Shown: positions 11,333-20,514 of the stretch, one piece after another
How positions within the stretch are numbered: position 1 is the stretch's first letter
Layout: each line of letters begins with the position of its first letter
Source: Calvatia gigantea
Lineage: Eukaryota; Basidiomycota; Agaricomycetes; Agaricales; Lycoperdaceae
DNA: 64,000 nt
Direction of reading: 5' to 3'
Assembly (NCBI GenBank): GCA_025093985.1
Contig: JACAAK010000013.1
Span: 992,001-1,056,000, forward strand
The notes under the pieces: generated by a model
Seen by the model: only the letters and a program-made list of their open reading frames with translations
Databases searched by the model: none
Told to the model about the DNA's origin: nothing
Translations under genes and position numbers: made by a program

Positions 11333-12729
11333 AATAACTTCTCATTAGAGGGGGAACTCCTCTATAAAAAGAACACTGATAGTGAACCAGTGTTGTGTAT
11401 ACCAAACAATTGTGAACTCATCATGATTTTAGTAATCCAAGGCCATGAGATCATGGGCTATTATGGCAATCAATAGACAAATGAATACATTTGTTGTTGG
11501 TATTGGTAGCCAAAAATGACTCACAACATACATGAGTTTTGTAGATCATGTCAGACATGTCAAATGTCTAAGACATCAAATGTAAAACTAGCTGGGAAGC
11601 TGTATTCACTTTTCATACCAATAAAACCTTGGGATTTCATTGGTATGGATTTCATCAGACCATTCTCAGAATCTGAAGGATTCAACTTTTTATGGGTAAT
11701 CATTTGTAGAATGACTAGTATGGTCCACTTGATACCTGTACATATAAAAATGAAAGTCTCTGAACTTTCATGGATATACCTTCAAGAGATAGTGAGACTT
11801 CACAGTCTCCCAAAGTCAATAGTAAGTGACCATGACCCACAGTTCATATTAGTATGGTAGCAACACCTTCATAAGCTTATATAGGCAAAACTACTCATGT
11901 CCACATCATTCCACCTGTAAACAGATAGTCAAACTGAACAGGCCAATCAGAATGTTGGCCAAATTTTTTGTGTGGTCATGTGCCACAACCAGAAAGATTG
12001 GGTAAATAAATTACCTATGACAGAGTTCACAATTAACATGAGCATATCTGCCATGACCAGTTATGTACTGTTCAAATTGAATGGAGGATATATGCCATCT
12101 ATGGTTAAAGAATTGCAGAGCAATAAAATTGTCCCTAAAGGAATTAAAACATTTGCTGAGAATGCACTTGGTAACTTAGCTAAGGCATATGATGCTATTA
12201 TAGAAGCTAGAGTATTCCAAATGCTCAATGTGAACAAAAAGCAGGGTGACAAACCTGCAATTAAGGAAGGGGACTTGGTATATTTGTCCACCAAGAACCT
12301 CAATTTACCTAAGAACAGAGTGTCAAAGCTCTACTCCAAGTTTATTGGGCCATACAAGGTCCTAAGAGTGAATCCCAGTGTGTCAACATACACACTAGAG
12401 TTACTACCAGTGCTGGCAAGCCAAAGGATCAACCCTACATTCCATGTAGGATTGTTAAGACCATTCATCACATCAAATAATGCATTATTCCCAATAGGGT
12501 GTTTCCTGAGCCCTATGACTTTGGTCTCAATAATAAACATAAATGGTTCATTAATAAGATCACAGCATACTGTTATGACAATCATGACAAGCTGGAATTT
12601 GAGGTAAGGTGGAGTCTAGGAGACACCACTTGGGAACCTCACAAAGTCTGCAAGAAATTGGTAGCTCTTGACAGATATCTGGAATTGCATGGCATCTGCT
12701 GTGTAAATCAGCTTCTGAAAAGAAAATGA
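11333..12729 (+). pseudogene. pol: Element B integrase and chromodomain
   Basis: The zinc-binding region shows a GHE histidine and CRSCQTCQ cysteines, but the second histidine has become Tyr (GYYG). The catalytic core shows FIGMDFI, VSDHDPQF and TEQANQNV, the D-D-E set. Two stops occur near 11474 and 11510, with others at about 11858 and 11879. From 11972 the frame is open for about 210 codons. A separate frame (12499-12729) carries the chromodomain (FEVRWSLGDTTWEPHKVC), which in chromoviruses guides insertion into heterochromatin. A frameshift lies near 12500. Confidence 0.85.
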
Positions 12730-12745
12730 CAGTGCCTCAGAAAGG

Positions 12746-12890
12746 TGTCATATGATTATATTCTGTCAGGAAAAACTAACCAAAGTCTATCAGCTTTGGT
12801 AATATGAGGCCTTGGCAGAATTAGCCACCTTTTTTCCTTCTCCTTACTTACAACCACCACTAAACCCATTTTTTCTACAACAACTACCAA
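12746..12890 (+). other. Flank left of the C2/C5 composite: end of B, start of D
   Basis: Bases 12746 onward (TGTCATATG) could be the start of element B's 3' LTR. From about 12812 a proline-rich frame (FFPSPYLQPPLNPFFLQQ) runs to the target duplication at 12891. After removal of everything from 12896 to 29250 this frame joins a further proline-rich stretch at 29251, so this is the 5' piece of the coding region called D here. The point where B ends and D begins was not located. Confidence 0.45.
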
Positions 12891-12895
12891 TACCC

Positions 12896-13201
12896 TGTTG
12901 TGAACTTTCATCTATTCATATCCGCTCCATACTTGTCTGCATTCTACTCCATCCTATACCTGTTTCATCTATTCCAGTCCAGCGATCTCCGAGCATTGAC
13001 TCACAGTAACTACTATGCCATTACCATCGGACATTTCATGTAGTTACCTCCATCTGTTCAACCAGATACCTACTGTATTTAAGTGTACATACATACTCCT
13101 ATATTCGGTATGCTTAACCACCTCTGTTCTCCTCCCCTTACTTGCCCTCAAGTCTTAGCCCAAGTTGCAACCTGAGGTTTACCCAGACTAAGGTCATAAC
13201 A
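12896..13201 (+). repeat. LTR-B, 5' LTR of the composite
   Basis: It runs from TGTTGTGAAC to GGTCATAACA, 306 bp. It contains a TATA-like GTATTTAAG and an ATGCTTAACCA motif about 30 bases downstream that matches the complement of the primer-binding site. Close relatives are the LTRs at 25046, 28940, 14136, 20202, 34008, 40129 and 32230. The left flank TACCC pairs with the flank of the LTR at 28940-29245 and not with that of 25046-25352. Confidence 0.93.
13074..13120 (+). promoter_or_regulatory. LTR-B promoter and inferred RNA 5' end (self-primer)
   Basis: A TATA-like TGTATTTAAG at 13074-13083 is followed about 30 bases later by ATGCTTAACCA (13110-13120), where transcription would be expected to start. 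The 11 bases are the exact reverse complement of the primer-binding site at 13204-13214. The same arrangement is present on the minus strand of C3 (TATA-like 20319-20326, primer motif 20282-20292). The start site is inferred from spacing only. Confidence 0.6.
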
Positions 13202-13203
13202 TT

Positions 13204-13214
13204 TGGTTAAGCAT
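13204..13214 (+). promoter_or_regulatory. Primer-binding site of C2 complementary to its own LTR
   Basis: TGGTTAAGCAT begins two bases after the 5' LTR. It is complementary over 11 of 11 bases to ATGCTTAACCA inside the LTR. This is the layout of Tf1-like elements, whose mRNA 5' end folds back to prime minus-strand synthesis. Equivalent sites are at 20189-20199 (minus strand, C3) and 34317-34327 (C4, where two positions would pair as G-U wobbles). Confidence 0.65.
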
Positions 13215-13280
13215 CCCCACCTCACCTTGCAAGGAGTAGGCTGAAACAGGCCTGAATAGGAGCAACCCAGGAGCTAGTAT

Positions 13281-14130
13281 ATGAGCTCGAACCCAAACAA
13301 ATACAGAGAACTGAATCTCGAAGTCACAGACAATGAATCCGAGACATCAGACAAAGAAGAAACAGGGAACCCTGAAGTACCTGAAGAACCAACCAGAGAA
13401 ATGCATGATGAACCCAGAATAAACCCAGCAGAAGAAGAAGTCTTATCAGAACTTCTAAACAAACTCAACCTAGCAGAGGAAGAGTCAGTCCATCAGGAGA
13501 AATCAGACGAATCAAGCTCAGATGAAACAGAATCAGAAACTGACTCTGATATGACCGATAACGCAGTAGTACCCACAACAACACCTAGTAGGAAAGGCTT
13601 AGTGCCAGACCCAGGGTTTTTCAATGGCACCTGCACCAAGTTCGACAACTGGTGGAGAGCAATGACGCTCTTCATGAAGTTTAACAAAATAGTTTCAGTG
13701 GACAATAAAGCCATAGCAGTCTTAGCTAGACTAAGAGGAGGAACAGCAGGAGCCTATACACCTGCCTAGCACCAGGCCAGACACCTATGCAGAATGGACA
13801 GAAGCTATCCTCACCGTAGGACAAGGATATGAGGCATCAGAATACTGAGGAGATAAGAAAACCAATACTGGGACAACCTATGGAGGAATGGGAGAACCAA
13901 TGGAGATAGGAAGCCAGTGTCACATCTTCAATGCTGAAGGGAAACCTAAATGCTATAACTGTGGCATTTTTGGACATATGGCCAAAGATTGCAAGAAACC
14001 CAAGGGATTAACCTGCTATAATTGTGGAAAGACAGGCCACATAGCAAAAGCCTGCACCACTACCAAAGAAAATACAGGTCCTGAAGGAGTAGAGGAAGTC
14101 GACGAAGAAAAGAAGGATTTTTCTGAAGAC
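13281..14130 (+). pseudogene. gag: C2 gag with internal deletion
   Basis: The ATG at 13281 opens a gag identical in layout to the intact copy in C3: an acidic N-terminus, then PDPGFFNGTCTKFDNWW, then LARLRGGTAGAY. At about 13757 the sequence jumps to PSTRPDTYAEW, so roughly 110 codons of the capsid core are missing. Two CCHC knuckles follow (13953-13994 and 14013-14054). C3 is inserted after 14135, 9 codons or fewer before the gag stop, which reappears just past 20514. The copy cannot make a normal capsid. Confidence 0.85.
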
Positions 14131-14135
14131 TCCAA

Positions 14136-14445
14136 TGTTATGACCTTAGTCTGATAAGACCTCAGGTTGTGACTTGGGCTAAGTCTTGAGGGTGAGCAAG
14201 GGAAGAGAAACTAGATGGTTAAGCGTACTGAATACAAGAGTATGTATGTACGCTTAAATACAGAAGGGACATCCAGTTGAATGGATGGAGATAACTACAT
14301 GAAACGTCTGATGACTATGGCAGTAGTAGTTGTGAGTCAGAGCTTGGGGATCACATAGGCAGGAATAACTGAAACAGGTACCCAGCTAAGAGGGAATGCA
14401 GACAAGTACAGGAGCTGGTGCAAGAATAGACTAGAGTTCACAACA
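14136..14445 (-). repeat. LTR-B, 3' LTR of C3
   Basis: On the plus strand it runs TGTTATGACC to GTTCACAACA, 310 bp. Just beyond it (14446-14458, ATACCCCCCGG) is the complement of the polypurine tract that primes plus-strand synthesis. It differs from the partner LTR at 20202-20509 mainly by C/T and G/A changes, several at CpG positions (for example AAGCGTACTG against AAGCATACTG). Confidence 0.93.
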
Positions 14446-14470
14446 ATACCCCCCGGTTAGGCTTCATGCC

Positions 14471-15461
14471 TCAGGAAGCTTCGTCAAAATCTCCATTTAC
14501 CACATGGCAGTGGCAAGTGCCTTCTTGGTGGATGTGATGAGGAATTCTGCACTGTTTGATTTTGCAAAGAAGACTGGCAAATGGCTGCGACCTGTCTTGA
14601 CAGATAGGGACTAGGACTGCTGTTGAAGGGGAACTCGGTGGTGGTGGAGCTCTCCCAGTAGTTCTTGACTATCGATTTCCAGTAATGTTGGTCTTTCTCT
14701 TGTCCTGGTAGTACAGTGTGGAACCTTGTAGGAGGAAGAAAAACTGATGTGAGTTGCGGTGGGGTGATGGTTTTTATGAAGCATTGGAGGGCATTGACTT
14801 CTTCCTTCATGGAGACCATGATTTCTTTCGTCTATGGGGGTATCGGCACGAGATGGTGGGGAGGGATTAACTGTGTTGTGTAACTAGGAGAGGGTGATGT
14901 GAATTCTATCTACTAGGGTGTTGATGTCAGGGTCTTTGTTTGTTTTGTCTCTTCCGAGCAGTTTCATAGCTACAGTCTGCGAGTTCAAGGAAGATGTTGG
15001 TGATGTCGAGGTGATTGAAGACTTCGAGGCCTAAGTTGATTCTGCTTTGAAGTCCTTGGACCCGATCCCATTCGCTGGGGGTAAGGGTAGACTGGTCTAG
15101 GGCTCGGAAGATGGTGGGGATGTGCTAGTTGGTGGAGGAAGATGTGTTGGTGAACCCTACATACATGTTGGCGAAGGTGATACATGTGGTAGCAAGGGTG
15201 ATGTGTCAGGTTTATGACTAATCGTCGGTTTTGAGCAGAGATGTTCTCGATTTCACTGTTAGTTACTTTATCAACATCCTTGAGCAGGGCTTCAAGGAAG
15301 CCTTGTGCTGGGGATGGTGTCTTTGCAAGGTTATAGCAGGTTCCTTGGGGAGCAGGTGCTTGGCTGTTGCCTGGCTTGGGAAATGGGAGGGAGGAGATTC
15401 TGGTAGGGGTGGGGTGGATGAGAGAGTCAATAGCAATGCAGTTGGGTTGGGAGGCAGGCAT
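14471..15461 (-). pseudogene. C3 ORF3, unknown third protein, frameshifted
   Basis: The start (MPASQPNC) is at 15461 and the family stop TGA at 14473-14471. The N-terminal part is open to about 15210, where the frame shifts just after LVIN. The middle is broken, and the C-terminal block (MVSMKEEVNALQCFIKTITP, then PGQEKDQHYWKSIVKNYW) is open again from 14819. The conserved pol stop TAA lies at 15470-15468, two codons before the ATG. Function unknown. Confidence 0.75.
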
Positions 15462-15467
15462 GTCTGT

Positions 15468-18400
15468 TTAGTTTCTTTGTCTGGGTTGCTTGTTTGATGC
15501 TTTTTTGTGTTTTCTGCCCCCTCTTTTATGGGTATCCTCCGGATGCCTTTTTTGGTAGTCCCTTATAGCGTCTTTCGCATTTTCCAAGTTAGGACTCCCC
15601 TATCCATGTATCTTCTTCATTGCTATACCCTTTCCAGTGGACTAGGAATTGATATCCCCTTCCTCATTTTCGTTGTCCACAGATCTCCTCTACTTCATAC
15701 TCTTCCTTATTGTTGATGATTACTGGGTTGGGCAGTGATGGCAGTTTTTGACTCAGGAACTCTGCCTCATGCACTGGCGACAGGAGCTGTTCGTTGAATA
15801 CATCATGGATGGCCCATCCATCCAGTAGTATCAGCCGATATGCTGCTTCTCCTATCTTTTCCTTAATAAGGAAAGGTCCATACTGTTTTTGGCCTAGCTT
15901 CTTTGATGATTGATTGGTATGGATATGAGTTCTCTAACCATACTTTATCTTCTGTTTGATACGTGCTGGCATGGGTTCTACTGCGGTTGTGTTGCTGTTT
16001 CATCTTTTCTTGGTATGTCCATAGTGCTGATGAGGTGTTGTCATGGGCATGCTGTAGTTGTTCCAGGAATGTTGTGACAGTAGGATTGTTCATTGTCAGC
16101 TCGTTCTTGCCTTTCCAGGGGTTCCTTCCGTAGTTTAGGAAGAATGGTGTCTCCTGTGTTCCTCCATGCTGCTTGTCATTGTACTGGAATTCCTGCGATG
16201 GGGAGCCACTCCACCCAGTCCTCTTGGTTGTAGTTGCAGTACAGGCAGATGAAGGTCTCTACTTCTCTGTTGATACGCTCAGTTTGTCCATCTGTTTACA
16301 GATGATACTGCCGTTGATAGGCTTTGTTCGATGTTGAGCCCCTTAAACAACTCTTTGGTGAATTCTGATGTGAATTGAGGTCCTCGGTCACTAAGTACTT
16401 TCCTTGGCAATCTGTGTAGCTTCCATATTTCGTCTCAGTATATTCTTGCAACGTCCTTTGATGACACATCTGTGGTTGTCGCTGAGAGTCGCATCATTTT
16501 TGTGAAACTGGTCCACAATGACTAGTATTGCATCTTTTTCTTTAGACTCTGGCAGTAGTCTGATCATGTCGATACTGATTTCTTCCCAAGGTCCATTTGG
16601 TATTGGGAGGGGATGTAATGGCAATTTGAGCAGGTGTCAGTTCTTGACTTGTTTCTTTGACAGGCTTGGTATCCTCGGATATATATCTTTTTACATCCTT
16701 TCATATTGATGGCCACCAATAGTCTCGGCTGATTAGTTCTGTCATCCTGTATTGTCCTGGATGTCCTGCATCTGGCGTGTCATAGGTACTGTGTTAGGAT
16801 TTCTTCTCATAGCTTTTGGTCAGGTGGGATGTATGCACTGTTTTGTTTGTAGATAACTCTGTTATCTTCGGTGAGCTGCGATCCTTGCTTCTTTAGCTCA
16901 GTTAGGACTATTGTTTCCCATTGGGTTTGGCTTCAGGATTTGTCCTAAGAAGTTTGGTTCAATGAATAGTTCTGCTTGTAAGAGTACCATGCTAGTCTGT
17001 GCCTTCTGTCTGTAGCCAGCTTTCTCGGATTATAGTGACCAGTTTATCCTCCTGACTTTCTGGTATTTGATGGATTCGAGATAGTAGGTCGGCTTTCGTG
17101 TTTGTCTTTCCTGGCACATGTTGTAGTGTGAAGTCATAGTCTTGCAGCTGTAGGATACCACTGTGCTTGTCGCCCATTCAGCTTTTGTGGTTCTCGGTAG
17201 TACTTGAGGTTTTCGTGGTCAGTCCAGATTTCAAATCAGTTCTTCGGCATCTAAAAGGTAGTGTCTCCATTCCTTTAAGGTGTGGACAATGGCTAGCAAC
17301 TCTTTGTCATATATTTCATAGTTCCATTCTGCTGGCGACAGAGTTTCGTGATGTGAAAGCAATGGGGTGCCATTTGTCTTCCTGTAGTTGTGAGAGTACC
17401 CCTCCTAATGCATAGTCCAATGTGTCGACTTCCACCCTGAACTGGCCATGTCTTTGTAGTAATGTCAGGACAGGTTCCTCGGTGATGCGCTTCTTGAGTT
17501 GATCAAAAGAGTCCTGGTGCTCTTGTGTCCATTCCCATATAGGCTGCTCCTTTGAGTTTGTTTAGGGGTCCCACAATTGTACTGAAGCTTTTGATGAAGT
17601 AGGTGATAGTAGTTTGTGCAAACCCAGGAACCTTTCTACTCCTTTGGTGTTTTTGGGTTCAGGCCATTCCCGTACTGATTTTACTTTGTTCTTTTCCATT
17701 TCAATTCATCCATGTCCTACTTGAACTCCTAACATTGGGATTTCTTCTGCATCAAAGATGCACTTGGTTTGCTTGAAGCATAAGTTGTACTGTGCCGCTC
17801 ACTCCAGGAATTGTACTGTCCATTCTTTTAGCTGCTCCTTGGTGTCCCCTGGGATGGCAAAGTCGTCCATGTAGTTTACAATGTCTCCGTTTTGTAGGAG
17901 GTTGCAGAAGATGCTTGTCATCATTCTGGAGAATGTTCCTGGTGAGTTGCTTAGGCCAAAATACATGACTGTTGGTTCAAAAAGTCCTTCATTGGTGAGG
18001 AAGGCAGCTTTCCATTCATCTCCCTCTTTGATCCTGACATTTATATCCCCAGATGATATCCAGCTTATTGAAGTACTTTGCTTTTCTGAGCTTGTCAATT
18101 ACTTCACCAATTCTTGGTAGTGGTGTTTTGTCTTTGACTACTACATTGTTTAGTCGTCTGTAGTCTTGGATTAGCCTTTTGGATCCATCTTTCTTTGGGA
18201 TGAAGAATGTCAGGTGCTGCATATGGGGATTTCGATGGCCATATTCGTCCTGATTCTAAGTTTTCCTTGATGAATGACTTGAGTTTGTCCTGTTCTTTAA
18301 TCGTCATGTTATATGTTCCTGCACTTATTTCCTTTGGGGCATCTTCTGTCAAGACTATCTTGTGGTCCCATTCAGGTCCTATTCCGGGAGTTTGTCGAAT

Positions 18401-19030
18401 GTCGTTTTGTTGAGCAAGTATGTGAATGGCTGTATGTAGTCTGGTAGGTCTTCTGGTTTGGTTGGGTCTGGCTCATCTTCTTCTTCCCATAAGTCTTCCA
18501 TAGTGGCTATGCTTCAGTAATTTTTCAGTAATAGGAATGTTCTGATGGGGGAATTGGCAGCCTGGAGGGCATTGGGTGAACTTGATTTCTCCATTATTCC
18601 AATCTACCTCTGGATTGTGTTTGACAAGCCAATTGTGTCCTAGGAAGACTTCTGCTCTGTCTTGTAATTGTACAACTGATGCCTCGATTTGTTCCTTGTG
18701 TCCCTGGATGTCAATGCTGATCGTGGTGGTCTCCATTACTTTTCCACCTTGGTTAGGTGTCCCATCTGCGTTTAATACTAGAATTTGTTGTTCCAGTTTC
18801 CGGGTAGGGAGCCCTTCCTTGTCTACTAGTTTTTTGCTGATGCTACTGGTTGTGCATCCTGAGTCTACGATGGTGTTGACTGTTATCTCCTTTCCAGGCC
18901 ATTTGTATTTTCCCTTTTAGATTTAACTCGCACTTTCTTCTCTGAGGAATCGTGTAGAATTTGTCTGATATCCTAGATACAAGTTTTTTGACTCTCAAGG
19001 TAGCGCCTACTTGGAGTCTTCGGAAAAATC
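15468..19030 (-). pseudogene. pol: C3 pol
   Basis: Read on the minus strand, the order is protease (about 18920-18570, GHNWLVKHNPEVDW), RT (18350-17650, FFIPKKDGSKRLIQDYRR, with YMDDFAIPGD near 17880), RNase H (about 17450-16990), integrase (about 16830-16100, with WWPSI-type zinc region and IDMIRLLPES core) and chromodomain (about 15750-15560). Several stops and frameshifts break it. The start overlaps the gag end in the -1 frame, next to the T-run at the gag terminus. Confidence 0.85.
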
Positions 19031-19063
19031 CTTCCCTTCTTCGTTGGTGACTTCTTCTATTCC

Positions 19064-20122
19064 TCAGACTTGGACCTTCTTGGGCACAGAGCAGGTTTTG
19101 GCTATGTGCCCCTTTTTACTGCAGTTATAGCATATTAACCCCTTGGACTTTTTGCAGTCCTTGGCAATGTGACCAAAAATGCCACAGTTGTAGCACTTCA
19201 GTTCTCCTTTGTCATTGAAGATGTGACACCTGCTTCCTATCTCCATGGGTTCACCTATTCCTCCATAGGTGGTCCCGGTGTTTGTTTTTCTATCCCCCCA
19301 GTATTCAGATGCTTCATATCCTTGTCCGACAGACAATATGGCTTCTTTCCATTCCGCATATGTGTCCGGCCTAGTGGAAGGTGGATAGCCTGTGATTGTG
19401 TGTATGATATCCTGTCTGGCGTTTTTCCTAAGTAGGAACATCACATACTTGCTATTGGTCTTGGCTTTGCTTTTCAGTACTTCAAATTCAATTAGGTAGT
19501 CAGTGGTGTTTCGATTTCCTTGTTTGAATTTTTCGATCTGCCACTCCACTTTGCTGTTTGAAGTGTCATCTGAGAAGGTTCTCCTAAATTTCTTGGAGAA
19601 GACCTTCCAGTCTGCTGAGTCTTTGGATTCCAGGATGGCTGGTGCTCTCATAGCTGCATATGCTCCTGCAGTCCCTCCTCGCAGTCTGGCTAGAACTGCA
19701 ATAACTTTGTCATCTCCTGAGACTATTTTGTTGAACTTCATGAAGAGTGTCATTGCTCTCCACCAGTCATCAAACTTGGTGCGAGTGCCATTGAAAAATC
19801 CCGGGTCTGGCACTAGGCCTTTCCCACTGGGCATTGTTGTGGGCACTACTGTGCTATCGGTCATGTTGGAGTCGGTTTCTGATTCTGTTTCATCTGAACT
19901 TGATTCGTCTGATTTCTCCTGGTATATTATCTCTTCCTCTGCTAGGTCGAGTTTGTTTAGAAGTTCTGATAACACTTCTTCTTCTGCTGGGTGTACTCCA
20001 GGTTCATCGTGTGTTTCTTCAGGTACTTCAGGGTTCCCTGTTTCTTCTTCGTCTGATGTTTCTGATTCATCGTCAGTGACTTCGAGATTTGGTTCTCTGT
20101 ATTCATCCGGGTTTGAGCTCAT
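19064..20122 (-). CDS. gag: C3 Gag, intact 352-residue frame
   Basis: This is the only complete gag of the family here. It begins MSSNPDEYREPNLEV, with an acidic, Ser-rich first 100 residues. Then come PDPGFFNGTRTKFDDWW and LARLRGGTAGAY (capsid core), KFKQGNRNTTDYLIEF, and two CCHC knuckles near the C-terminus (CYNCGIFGHIAKDC and CYNCSKKGHIAKTC). The frame ends at a TGA where copy C4 has CGA, so the original protein probably ran about 20 codons further to the TAG beside the pol frame. It would form the particle shell and bind RNA. Confidence 0.9.
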   Translation of the reverse strand: MSSNPDEYREPNLEVTDDESETSDEEETGNPEVPEETHDEPGVHPAEEEVLSELLNKLDLAEEEIIYQEKSDESSSDETESETDSNMTDSTVVPTTMPSGKGLVPDPGFFNGTRTKFDDWWRAMTLFMKFNKIVSGDDKVIAVLARLRGGTAGAYAAMRAPAILESKDSADWKVFSKKFRRTFSDDTSNSKVEWQIEKFKQGNRNTTDYLIEFEVLKSKAKTNSKYVMFLLRKNARQDIIHTITGYPPSTRPDTYAEWKEAILSVGQGYEASEYWGDRKTNTGTTYGGIGEPMEIGSRCHIFNDKGELKCYNCGIFGHIAKDCKKSKGLICYNCSKKGHIAKTCSVPKKVQV

Positions 20123-20201
20123 ATACTAGCTCCTGGGTTGCTTCTGTTCAGGCCTGTTTCAGCCTACTCCTTGTAAGGTGAGGTGGGGATGCTTAACCAA
20201 A

Positions 20202-20509
20202 TGTTATGACCTTAGTCTGATAAGACTTCAGGTTGCAACTTGGGCTAAGTCTTGAGGGCGAGCAAGGGAAGAGAAACTAGATGGTTAAGCATACTGAATA
20301 CAGGAGTATGTATGTATGCTTAAATACAGAAGGGACGTCCAGTTGAATGGATGGAGATAACTACATAAAACATCTGATGACTATGGCGTAGTAGTTGTGA
20401 GTCAGAGCTCGGGGATCACACAGGCAGGAATAACTGAAACAGGTACCCAGCTAAGAGGGAATGCAGACAAGTATGGAGCTGGTGCAAGAATAGACTAGAG
20501 TTCACAACA
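20202..20509 (-). repeat. LTR-B, 5' LTR of C3
   Basis: On the plus strand it runs TGTTATGACC to GTTCACAACA, 308 bp. On the coding strand it holds a TATA-like TATTTAAG (20326-20319) and the self-primer ATGCTTAACCA (20292-20282). The primer-binding site lies just inside the element at 20199-20189. TCTGA at 20510-20514 is the right-hand target duplication. Confidence 0.93.
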
Positions 20510-20514
20510 TCTGA

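Larger units (their letters stand above)
5847..12745 (+). mobile_element. Ty3/Gypsy chromovirus B, decayed, hosting three solo LTRs
   Basis: After removal of the LTRs at 6631-7535, 9521-10073 and 10519-11327, one coding order remains: gag zinc knuckle, protease, RT, RNase H, linker, integrase, chromodomain. The frame continues exactly across the first and third insertions when one target duplication is removed. The element is divergent from family C (RT motif YLDD rather than YMDD). Its 5' LTR is absent; its 3' LTR may begin at 12746 (TGTCATATG after CAGAAAGG) but its end was not found. Scattered stops show it is inactive. Confidence 0.85.
14136..20509 (-). mobile_element. Ty3/Gypsy chromovirus C3, full length, nested in C2
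   Basis: The 6,374 bp element is reversed relative to C2. Its LTRs are 14136-14445 (3') and 20202-20509 (5'), with gag, pol and ORF3 between. The flanks are TCCAA (14131-14135) and TCTGA (20510-20514), which fit an ancestral TCCGA whose CpG changed to CA on one side and TG on the other. The two LTRs are nearly alike, and most differences are transitions. Gag is intact while pol and ORF3 are broken. It is probably the youngest copy in the window. Confidence 0.93.

Noticed and set aside
13141..13201. LTR repeats as a CRISPR-like array
   Set aside because: The repeats are 300-900 bp LTRs at irregular distances with target duplications; no short regularly spaced repeats exist.
19503..20129. A 208-codon plus-strand frame, Ser-rich
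   Set aside because: It is antisense to the intact Gag of C3; its Ser runs are the complement of acidic codons.
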